Origin: Phycisphaerales bacterium UBA7812
GTDB taxonomy: Bacteria; Planctomycetota; Phycisphaerae; Phycisphaerales; UBA1924
Length of the DNA stretch: 35,978 nucleotides
Reading direction: 5' to 3'
NCBI GenBank assembly: GCA_002480345.1
Contig: DLBY01000176.1
Span: 29,044-65,021, forward strand
The notes under the pieces were generated by a model that had not been told where the DNA came from, made no database searches, and worked only from the letters and a program-made list of their open reading frames with translations. Of this stretch, positions 1-5,946 are shown piece after piece (the stretch's first letter is position 1; the number at the start of each line of letters is the position of its first letter). The translations under genes and the position numbers were made by a program.

Positions 1-597
1 AAGCAGGCGCAGCAGGGGCGCGCGCCCGCGACCCCCGGCGGGCTGCTCGTCGCGGTCGCCGACGGTCTCGCGTCGCGGCTGGGCCCGGTGGTCGACAACC
101 TGCAGTCGCTGCTCGACGACACGGAGAACGCGCTGGCGGGTGAGGATCCGCGCGACCTGGACACGCGGGCGCTCGCGGAGGTCCGGCGCCAGGCGATCCG
201 TCTGCGGCGCTACCTCGCGCCGCAGCGCGACGCGCTGCTCGCGCTCGCGTCCTCGCCCTCCCCTCTGCTCGATGCCCATCAACGGGCAGAGTTGCAGGAG
301 ATCGCGCAGCGCACCGCCCGGTTCGTCGAGGATCTCGAGGAGGTCCGCGACCGAGCCGCGGTCTCCCAGGAAGAACTCCGCGCGGCGCGGGAGCGCCAGG
401 CGAACCGGACGATGTACCTGCTCACCCTCGTCGCGGCGATCGCCCTCCCGCTCGGGTTGCTCACCGGTCTGCTGGGCATCAATGTGGGGGGGATGCCCGG
501 CGCGGAGGACCCGCACGCGTTCTGGTGGGTGACGGGGGGGATGGTCCTCGTTGCCGCCGGGCTCGTCGCGGTCTTCCGCCGGCTGCGCTGGTTGTGA
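1..597 (+). CDS. CorA/ZntB-family divalent cation transporter, C-terminal part
   Basis: The frame is open from the first base of the window, so the N-terminus lies outside it and 198 residues are visible. The visible part has a long charged helical stretch typical of the cytoplasmic stalk of CorA-type channels, then two membrane helices at the C-terminus. Helix 1 (about MYLLTLVAAIALPLGLLTGL) is followed by GINVGGMPG. This is the signature loop after TM1 in CorA relatives, in the GxN form typical of the CorA/ZntB superfamily. Helix 2 ends in a short basic tail (RRLRWL). The family transports Mg2+, Co2+, Ni2+ or Zn2+ across the inner membrane as a pentamer. The GINVGG form is closer to ZntB-like members than to classical GMN CorA, but the ion cannot be read from the sequence. 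Confidence 0.85.
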   Translation, partial: KQAQQGRAPATPGGLLVAVADGLASRLGPVVDNLQSLLDDTENALAGEDPRDLDTRALAEVRRQAIRLRRYLAPQRDALLALASSPSPLLDAHQRAELQEIAQRTARFVEDLEEVRDRAAVSQEELRAARERQANRTMYLLTLVAAIALPLGLLTGLLGINVGGMPGAEDPHAFWWVTGGMVLVAAGLVAVFRRLRWL

Positions 598-625
598 ACG
601 CGGGGCGCGGGCGGCGCGGGGCCCG

Positions 626-631
626 TACGAT
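626..631 (+). promoter_or_regulatory. TANNNT -10 element, leaderless start of FkbM gene
   Basis: TACGAT ends six bases (CGCGGC) before the ATG at 638. A start six to seven bases after the hexamer would coincide with the ATG. No -35 box or Shine-Dalgarno is visible. Confidence 0.5.
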
Positions 632-637
632 CGCGGC

Positions 638-1372
638 ATGTCGCTGAAACTCGCCGCGCGCCTGGTCGCCCGTGCCGCCCGCTATCGCTGGAAACTCAAC
701 CGCCCCGAGATCGCGCGGATGGTGCGCGCGATCCCGCGCAGCGGCGCCGCGATCGACATCGGCGCGCACAAGGGCGCATACTCCTTCTGGATGGGCCGGC
801 GCGTCGGCGCGAACGGGCGGCTCATCGCCGTCGAGCCCCAGGAGGCGATGGTCGAGGGGCTCATCGCGTCGCTCGGCTCGGTCGGCATGACGCAGGCGAC
901 GGTCGTGCACGCCGCCGCGTCGGGCGCGAGCGGGCGCGGCACGATCAACATCCCGCGCGACTCGACCCACGGCGCGTCGATGGGCGACCTCGGGTCGGAG
1001 CGCGAGGTCGACGCGGTCGAGGTCCGCCTCGTGACGATCGACGAGCTCGTCGGATCGTTCGGGCTCACGCGTCTCGATTTCGTGAAGATCGACGCGGAGG
1101 GGCACGAACTCGAGATCGTGCGGGGTGGGCTCGCGACGCTCGAGCGCCTCAAGCCCGCGCTCCTCGTCGAGAGCGAGGCGCGCGCGCACGAGCCCGGCGC
1201 CGCCTCGCACCTCGAAACACTCGACGCGATGCTGCGTCCGATCGGCTACCGCGGCTCGTTCAGCGACGGCGCACGCTGGCTCGGCATCGACGAGATGGAT
1301 GTCGAGAAGCACCAGAACTACGGCGTCGGGCGATTCTGCAACAACATCTATTTCGAGTGCGATCGGCGCTGA
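638..1372 (+). CDS. FkbM-family SAM-dependent methyltransferase
   Basis: This 244-residue protein has the FkbM methyltransferase layout. The SAM-binding motif I is DIGAHKGAYS near residue 40, an acidic residue follows at the second strand (AVEPQ), and the family hallmark FVKIDAEGHELEIVRGG sits at about residues 148-164. FkbM-type enzymes O-methylate sugars, glycans or natural products. The substrate is unknown here, but the O-antigen ligase, sulfotransferase and GT2 genes in the window fit a surface-glycan role. I chose ATG 638 rather than the in-frame upstream codon at 551. The upstream start would overlap the preceding transporter gene, and TACGAT sits six bases before 638. The gene is convergent with the next one. 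Confidence 0.88.
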   Translation: MSLKLAARLVARAARYRWKLNRPEIARMVRAIPRSGAAIDIGAHKGAYSFWMGRRVGANGRLIAVEPQEAMVEGLIASLGSVGMTQATVVHAAASGASGRGTINIPRDSTHGASMGDLGSEREVDAVEVRLVTIDELVGSFGLTRLDFVKIDAEGHELEIVRGGLATLERLKPALLVESEARAHEPGAASHLETLDAMLRPIGYRGSFSDGARWLGIDEMDVEKHQNYGVGRFCNNIYFECDRR

Positions 1373-1447
1373 CCGCGCCGCGCGCGCCCGAAAGGGACCC
1401 GGCGTGATGAGCGATGGATGGTCGCCGCGGAGGACCCGGCGTCCACG

Positions 1448-1478
1448 AAAAAACACCCCGCGGAGGGGCCGCGGGGTG
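1448..1478 (-). terminator. Intrinsic terminator of the PEP-CTERM-like gene
   Basis: Read on the minus strand, a perfect 10-bp stem (CACCCCGCGG / CCGCGGGGTG) encloses a 5-base loop and is followed at once by TTTTTT. It lies 31 bases past the stop of the minus-strand gene at 1509 and is the best rho-independent terminator in the window. Confidence 0.92.
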
Positions 1479-1508
1479 CTGGGGAGAAAGTGTGAAGCCT
1501 TGTTGGGT

Positions 1509-2153
1509 TCAGCGGCGGCGACGGGCGCCCGCGAGGCCCAGGCCCGCGAACGCCGCGAGGGCCGCGGGAGCCGGGACGATCAGGCCGCTGGACAGGGTGG
1601 TCTGCCCGTCGAAGCCGGTCCCGAAGAACGAGCCCGGATCGAAGAACAGGTTGAGAACCGAGCCGTTGAACGGGGGCTGCGCCGGGAAGCTCGTGCTGAA
1701 CGAGCCCGAGGTGGAGCCGTCGAAGGTGCCGTCCCCGGAGATGTCGTTGAAGAAGACATTGTCCAGGAAGCCCTCGTAGGACACCGAGCCCCCGAAGACG
1801 CGGAACTGGCCGTTCACCGCGGCGGTGAGGGTGTCCCCGTTGTCGTCGGTGATGATCAGCGAGCCGTTGCCGCTCGCGGTGCCGGCCTGGATGTTGCCCA
1901 CGATGAGTTCGAGCTCGTAGTTCGCGGCGCCGCCGCCGAAGAACCCCGAATCGAACTCCGCCGAGCCGCCGAGCATGTCGAGGCGGGTGACATCGCCCGA
2001 GGACTGCCCGCCCGCGACGGCGCGGTAGATGTTGGTGCCGGTGTCGTAGCTGCCCAGCAGGTCGCTGTAGGTGAACGACGCGATCGCGTCCCCCGCGGTG
2101 GCAACGGATGCCACCCCGGCACACACCACGATTGTCAGAATGGTCTTGTTCAT
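1509..2153 (-). CDS. Secreted protein with PEP-CTERM-like sorting tail
   Basis: This 214-residue protein has an N-terminal signal peptide (MNKTILTIVVCAGVASVATA, then G). Its middle is rich in Gly, Ser, Thr, Asp and Phe with no cysteine beyond the signal, as expected for an extracellular beta-rich protein. The C-terminus, VPAPAALAAFAGLGLAGA followed by RRRR, has the three-part sorting signal of PEP-CTERM-like proteins: a Pro-rich motif, a hydrophobic helix and a basic end. Such tails are thought to be processed by exosortase-type transpeptidases, but none is encoded in this window. The function of the middle domain is not recognised. The start has a GGAG about ten bases upstream. The gene is divergent from the multiheme cytochrome and ends in a perfect terminator. 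Confidence 0.88.
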   Translation of the reverse strand: MNKTILTIVVCAGVASVATAGDAIASFTYSDLLGSYDTGTNIYRAVAGGQSSGDVTRLDMLGGSAEFDSGFFGGGAANYELELIVGNIQAGTASGNGSLIITDDNGDTLTAAVNGQFRVFGGSVSYEGFLDNVFFNDISGDGTFDGSTSGSFSTSFPAQPPFNGSVLNLFFDPGSFFGTGFDGQTTLSSGLIVPAPAALAAFAGLGLAGARRRR

Positions 2154-2365
2154 CGGTCTCTCCGTATCAACCCGGTGTCCCGGGGTCTCCTATATCCAAC
2201 CAGACGCAAGATAGCGGGGTCTGCCACTCGATTCAGAAACAATCTGCACGATTGGAACGCAGTTGCGGGGAAGTACCGAAAGCGAACCTGCGGAGAACTA
2301 CGGAACATAAAGCCCTCTGCGCAATTGAGTTATCGCCGCGGAATCCGATTGCCCCTCGATAAACC

Positions 2366-2384
2366 AGACCAATTGGTCTACAAT
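2366..2384 (+). promoter_or_regulatory. Promoter -10 candidate with overlapping 14-bp palindrome
   Basis: A perfect palindrome, AGACCAATTGGTCT (2366-2379), runs directly into a good -10 hexamer TACAAT (2379-2384). This is about 70 bases before the cytochrome start at 2455. The -35 position has only a weak match. A dyad across the spacer and upstream edge of a -10 box is where MerR-type activators or simple repressors bind, so this may be an operator. The assignment is inference. Confidence 0.4.
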
Positions 2385-2437
2385 GGGCGGACCTTCGGGC
2401 CGCGTGTCGACGCTGGCCGGCCCGCGGCCCCATTCCC

Positions 2438-2448
2438 AGGGAAAGGGG
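2438..2448 (+). promoter_or_regulatory. Ribosome binding site deciding start 2455
   Basis: The purine tract AGGGAAAGGGG ends six bases before ATG 2455. This start gives a protein that opens directly with a signal peptide, whereas the upstream ATG 2383 would add 24 residues of non-signal sequence. Confidence 0.6.
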
Positions 2449-2454
2449 CATGCG

Positions 2455-4290
2455 ATGTCCGGTTCTGCGCACACACTCAAGGCGGGGTTGATCATGACCA
2501 CCGCCGCCGCCTCGCTGCACGCGGCGCCGGCGCCGACGACGCTCGAGGATTTCTTCGGCCCCGGGACGCAGCCCGGTGCCCTCGCGGTCGAGATCGAGTC
2601 CTCCACGCGCTGCGACGGCTGCCACGGGGGCTACGACCCCGTGCACGAGCCCTACAGGCCTTGGGTCTCCAGCCCAATGGGCCAGGCGACCCGTGATCCC
2701 ATGTTCCAGGCCTGCCTGACGATCGCGAACCAGGACGCCGCATTCGCGGGCGATCTCTGCCTCCGTTGCCACACGCCCAGCGGGTGGCTGGGCGGCCGCA
2801 GCACCCCGACCGATGGCTCGGCGCTGCTCGCCACCGACATGGAGGGCGTGAACTGCAATTTCTGTCACCGCATGGTCGATCCGTGGCAGAGCTCGCCGAT
2901 CAACCCGCCCGACGACGACGCGATCCTCGCGGGCCTGCCCGACTATCCGGTCAACCCGCATTCGGGCCATTTCGTCGTCGACCCGCAGGACCGCAGACGC
3001 GGACCGTTCGATCTCGAGAACTTCAACAGCCACGAGTGGCGCATGAGCTCGTACTTCTCCGAGTCGAGCAACTGCGCCATGTGCCACGATGTGTCGAACC
3101 CCGTGTTCACACGCCAGCCCGACGGCTCGTACGCGCTCAACGAGCTCGACATGCCCCACCCCACCCAGGACAAGGCGGACATGTTCCCGATCGAGCGCAC
3201 CTACAGCGAGTGGGCCCAGAGCGCCTTCGCCCAGGGGCCGGTCGAGATGGGCGGACGCTTCGGGGGCAACATCACCGCGGTCAGCTCCTGCCAGGACTGC
3301 CACATGCCCGACGGCACGGGACGCGGCTGCAACCGGAACAGCAGGCCCATCCGCGACGATCTCCCGCGGCATGATCTGAACGGGGGCAACACCTGGCTCG
3401 TCCTCGCCGTGCGCGAGCTCTACCCCGACGCCGACACCGGGCTCGACGAAGCCTCCGCCCTCGCGTCGGTCGCGCGGGCCGAGAGCATGCTCGCCGCCGC
3501 GTCCGACCTCGAGGTCTGGCAGGAGGGCACCGAGCTGGTCGCCCGCGTCATCAACCAGACGGGGCACAAGCTCCCCAGCGGATACCCCGAGGGCCGCCGC
3601 ATCTGGGTGAATGTCGAGTTCTACGACGCGGGCGGGAGCGAGATCGCCGAGTTCGGAGGCTACGACCTCGCGACCGCGACGCTCGATCCTGCGGGCACGA
3701 CGGTCTACGAGGCGAAGATCGGTGTCGACGCCGCGATGAGCGCCGCGACCGGTATCCCCGAGGGGCCCGGCTTCCACTTCGCGGTCAACAACGCCTGGTA
3801 CAAGGACAACCGCATCCCACCCCGCGGGTTCACCAACGCGGGGTTCGAATCCGTGCAGGCCGCGCCCGTGGGGCACACCTACGAGGACGGCCAGTATTGG
3901 GACGACACGCGGTTCGCGATCCCCGCGGGTGCCACGCAGGCGGAGGTCTATGTCTGGTACCAGCTCGCCTCGCGCGAGTACATCGAGTTCCTGCGCGACG
4001 AGAATGTCACCGACAACAGCGGGCAGGTGCTCTACGACGCGTGGGTCGCGACGGGCCGCAGCGCCCCGGTCGAGATGGACGAAGTCACGATCGCCCTCGA
4101 CCCGGCGGGGGGCTGCAACCTCGCGGACATCGCCGAGCCCTTCGGCGTCCTCGACCTGACGGACATCAACACCTTCATCGCGGGGTTCACGACCCAGGAC
4201 CCGGTCGCGGATGTCGCCCAGCCTTTCGGGGTGTGGGACTTGTCGGATGTCAACGCCTTCGTCGGCGGCTTCGTCGCGGGCTGCCCGTGA
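2455..4290 (+). CDS. Secreted five-heme c-type cytochrome with C-terminal dockerin-like repeats
   Basis: This 611-residue protein begins with a signal peptide (hydrophobic AGLIMTTAAASLHAAPA). Five CxxCH heme-binding motifs follow: CDGCH (53), CLRCH (102), CNFCH (134), CAMCH (207) and CQDCH (279). Hemes attach on the far side of the inner membrane. A beta-rich half with TGHKLPSGYPEGRR follows, a sequence seen in cytochrome-c554-like multiheme proteins. The last 60 residues hold two repeats of the form DxAEPFGVLDLTDINTFIAGF, bracketed by Cys and ending in AGCP. This resembles the dockerin-like calcium-binding tails common on secreted Planctomycetota proteins. A role in electron transfer at or outside the cell surface is likely, but the redox partner and substrate are unknown. 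No other respiratory gene is adjacent. A palindromic 16-bp hairpin follows the stop. Confidence 0.88.
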   Translation: MSGSAHTLKAGLIMTTAAASLHAAPAPTTLEDFFGPGTQPGALAVEIESSTRCDGCHGGYDPVHEPYRPWVSSPMGQATRDPMFQACLTIANQDAAFAGDLCLRCHTPSGWLGGRSTPTDGSALLATDMEGVNCNFCHRMVDPWQSSPINPPDDDAILAGLPDYPVNPHSGHFVVDPQDRRRGPFDLENFNSHEWRMSSYFSESSNCAMCHDVSNPVFTRQPDGSYALNELDMPHPTQDKADMFPIERTYSEWAQSAFAQGPVEMGGRFGGNITAVSSCQDCHMPDGTGRGCNRNSRPIRDDLPRHDLNGGNTWLVLAVRELYPDADTGLDEASALASVARAESMLAAASDLEVWQEGTELVARVINQTGHKLPSGYPEGRRIWVNVEFYDAGGSEIAEFGGYDLATATLDPAGTTVYEAKIGVDAAMSAATGIPEGPGFHFAVNNAWYKDNRIPPRGFTNAGFESVQAAPVGHTYEDGQYWDDTRFAIPAGATQAEVYVWYQLASREYIEFLRDENVTDNSGQVLYDAWVATGRSAPVEMDEVTIALDPAGGCNLADIAEPFGVLDLTDINTFIAGFTTQDPVADVAQPFGVWDLSDVNAFVGGFVAGCP

Positions 4291-4293
4291 GTC

Positions 4294-4309
4294 GGCACCC
4301 GCGGGTGCC
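4294..4309. repeat. Perfect 16-bp palindrome after the cytochrome gene
   Basis: GGCACCCGCGGGTGCC starts three bases after the stop codon. It can form a GC-only hairpin, but no T-tract follows, so it is at best a weak or factor-dependent terminator or an mRNA 3'-end stabiliser. Confidence 0.4.
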
Positions 4310-4337
4310 TTGAGAGAGGCGCCGGGTCTCGTGACGC

Positions 4338-4344
4338 AAGGAGG
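4338..4344 (+). promoter_or_regulatory. Consensus Shine-Dalgarno deciding start 4351
   Basis: AAGGAGG, a full match to the anti-Shine-Dalgarno sequence, lies six bases before GTG 4351. It is one of only two such sites in the window and makes the GTG start convincing. Confidence 0.8.
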
Positions 4345-4350
4345 CGGTGC

Positions 4351-4767
4351 GTGGTGTTCTGGTACGCGTCAACAGTGCTCGTCGTGGTGCCCCTGCTGTT
4401 CTTCGCGACGCTCAGCGTCGTGTGCAGACGGGGCACCGTCGCCCTCGCGAGGACCTACCCGCCCGTCGAGCCCGCCCCCGGCGCACGCTGGGGGCCCTGC
4501 CGCGTCCTGATCGTCGGCGACACGAGGCTCGCCGGGGGTGTGCTCGACGCCGCGGCGGACGACTTCGGCCTGCACTGCTGGCCCGCGGGCTGGGCCGAGC
4601 ACCTCGGCGCCCGCCCCTTCAGCATCCCGTGGCAGGCCTTCGGCGAGGGCATGCGCCCGGGCCGCCTGAAGGGCACGGACCTGCTGGAGGCAACCCTGCC
4701 CAACGGTCAGCGTTTCGCGGCGGACGCGAGGTGCTTCAAGGCTGTCGCGGAGGCGCCGGTGGCCTGA
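4351..4767 (+). CDS. Small membrane-anchored protein of unknown function
   Basis: This 138-residue protein is not recognised. The N-terminus is a single membrane helix (about residues 3-25, ending VVCRRG). A Pro-rich linker leads to a compact soluble domain that opens with CRVLIVGDTRLAGG and contains two Trp-rich turns. The GTG start is fixed by a perfect AAGGAGG. GC-rich third positions match the neighbouring housekeeping genes, so it looks native. It may be read through from the cytochrome gene 60 bases upstream, with the 16-bp palindrome between them. The strand-helix-like opening of the domain is reminiscent of a small alpha/beta fold, but no catalytic motif is visible. Confidence 0.75.
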   Translation: MVFWYASTVLVVVPLLFFATLSVVCRRGTVALARTYPPVEPAPGARWGPCRVLIVGDTRLAGGVLDAAADDFGLHCWPAGWAEHLGARPFSIPWQAFGEGMRPGRLKGTDLLEATLPNGQRFAADARCFKAVAEAPVA

Positions 4768-4793
4768 TCGGCAGCCGACTCAGGCCAACGAAA

Positions 4794-5093
4794 TCACCGG
4801 ATGCGCCGGCCCCAAATGTCCCCGCCGGGTGTGATTCGTTGGAGCCACGCGCGTGTGCTTCTCGGGCCGCCGAGCACCCGGATCACGCGGTGGCTCTCTG
4901 GCAACCGGCACACAGACTGGATCTCGCCGAATGAATGAGCGGCTTCCTCGTCGGTTGTTGTCACGGCGAGGATCACCGTGAACCCGGGTGAGTGGATCGC
5001 GACCCCGGTTCCCGAGATCGCGATGAGGGCCGCTCGTCCGTCGAGCGGGCGTTTCAGGAACATCACGAGCGTGCCGATCAGGGGTCGGGACAC
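4794..5093 (-). CDS. Possible small orphan protein or gene remnant
   Basis: A 99-residue minus-strand frame starts at GTG 5093 and has the GC-rich third positions of real genes here, in a stretch where no plus-strand frame is convincing. The product contains hydrophobic strands (ALIAISGTGVAIHSPG) but no motif I recognise. The frame stays open upstream to a stop near 5160, with plausible protein (HRVHLGDLLVSRPL) before the GTG, yet has no ATG there and would run into the opposing gene. It may therefore be a decayed or truncated gene whose 5' end was replaced. No ribosome binding site or promoter is evident. Treat it as uncertain. Confidence 0.35.
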   Translation of the reverse strand: MSRPLIGTLVMFLKRPLDGRAALIAISGTGVAIHSPGFTVILAVTTTDEEAAHSFGEIQSVCRLPESHRVIRVLGGPRSTRAWLQRITPGGDIWGRRIR

Positions 5094-5117
5094 CAGCAGA
5101 TCGCCGAGATGTACGCG

Positions 5118-5522
5118 ATGCGAGACAACCTTACAGCAGATGCGCTCCCCCGCGAGTCATCGCTCGATGATTGTGACGCCGAGTTCGAGGTTTGTCGAAC
5201 GCAGTCGAGTGCACTCTACGCGACGGATCTCACGGCGTGCGACGAATGGGTGATGGAGTGTCTGGCGGGCGGGGGTTTGGTGGGTGCTGGAGGTTGCTTT
5301 GTCGGCGGAGTTCTCTGCGGCGCATTCTCGTTCGGGATCGGAGCTCCTCCGTGCTGCATTGTCGGTGGACTCGTGGGATTTGTGGGAGGGTGCTGGGCGA
5401 CTGTTGAGTTGCAGGCAAGAGAATGCAAACGGACCGCGAATGCCGCGCACTGGAACCGGATGCAAGTTTGCTACGCTCAACGAGACGCCTGTCTCCGCGG
5501 CGTCGGTATCGGGTGTCCCTGA
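5118..5522 (+). CDS. Cysteine-rich glycine-zipper orphan protein
   Basis: This 134-residue product from ATG 5118 (ATG 5109 is an alternative) has no family I recognise. It contains thirteen cysteines spread along the chain and a central glycine-rich hydrophobic segment (GGGLVGAGGCFVGGVLCGAF, then CCIVGGLVGFVGGC). That segment could form one or two glycine-zipper membrane helices. The flanks carry paired cysteines spaced like helical hairpins (DDC...EVC, EC...VC, DAC). Codon use is far less GC-biased at third positions than in the window's housekeeping genes (frequent TGT, GGT, GTT, GGA), which suggests recent acquisition or a weakly selected orphan. The start is uncertain because no Shine-Dalgarno or -10 is visible. 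Confidence 0.6.
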   Translation: MRDNLTADALPRESSLDDCDAEFEVCRTQSSALYATDLTACDEWVMECLAGGGLVGAGGCFVGGVLCGAFSFGIGAPPCCIVGGLVGFVGGCWATVELQARECKRTANAAHWNRMQVCYAQRDACLRGVGIGCP

Positions 5523-5551
5523 ACTCACAGAACAGCTTTGGCGATTTGAGC

Positions 5552-5929
5552 ATGATCAGGAATAGGCCGCCCTACTGCCGTTCGTTTCTAAGATCATCGC
5601 TTCTGACTGGGGGCATCTTTTGCGTGCTTCTGGGCGGATTGTGGGTTCTGTTCCTGAGAGATTGGCAAGTGGATTGGGCGGAGGCCGCCGCCTCATGTGT
5701 CACCGGACTTGGCCTGATTATCTTGCAACTCATGCGTTCGTACTCTTACGAGCGGAGTTTGCGAGCGGTGGAATCAAATGGCTATCGCGCTTGCACCTTC
5801 TGCTGTTACGCGGTCGGCGATCCGGAGGCGTCAGTCTGTCCCGAGTGCGGTAACCCGTACTCGCGAGACGAAGCAGAAGCTCTTTGGAGTCATGCCCTCC
5901 GTCGGCGGTATCGAAACGCCGATGAATAG
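5552..5929 (+). CDS. Small two-helix membrane protein with C-terminal zinc ribbon
   Basis: This 125-residue protein begins at ATG 5552, 29 bases after the previous gene. Two membrane helices (about residues 16-35 and 46-63) precede a zinc ribbon built from C81-x2-C84 and C96-x2-C99 (CTFC...CPECG). The same architecture, helices then CxxC...CPECG, recurs at 33451-33951, so this is probably a lineage family. The ribbon likely faces the cytoplasm and may bind a partner; its function is unknown. Like the upstream gene it is AT-richer than its neighbours. It is convergent with uvrC, with only 17 bases between the two stop codons. Confidence 0.7.
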   Translation: MIRNRPPYCRSFLRSSLLTGGIFCVLLGGLWVLFLRDWQVDWAEAAASCVTGLGLIILQLMRSYSYERSLRAVESNGYRACTFCCYAVGDPEASVCPECGNPYSRDEAEALWSHALRRRYRNADE

Positions 5930-5946
5930 AGCGGGCGAATCGCTCT
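5928..5946. repeat. Hairpin between convergent gene ends
   Basis: AGAGCG and CGCTCT form a 6-bp stem around a 7-base loop in the 17-base gap between the zinc-ribbon gene and uvrC. It overlaps the first stop codon and has no T-tract on either strand. Confidence 0.25.

Larger units (their letters stand above)
2154..2454. other. Divergent intergenic region, AT-richer
   Basis: This 301-base gap between two divergent secreted-protein genes is visibly richer in A and T than its surroundings. It holds the palindrome and -10 candidate described separately. I see no convincing small gene or RNA in it. Two in-frame ATG or GTG starts for the cytochrome fall within its right end but lack the Shine-Dalgarno found before 2455. 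Confidence 0.6.

Noticed and set aside
1395..1442. 11-base direct repeat GGACCCGGCGT (1395-1405 and 1432-1442)
   Set aside because: Short, GC-rich and in a convergent gap; with no inverted ends or duplicated gene, it is not evidence of a mobile element.
2233..3876. 547-codon minus-strand open frame opposite the cytochrome
   Set aside because: The opposite strand shows five heme motifs and a signal peptide; this frame is motif-free.
4978..5253. Plus-strand 91-codon frame over the orphan-gene boundary
   Set aside because: It overlaps the better-supported cysteine-rich gene in another frame and is Arg/Ser-rich like typical shadows.
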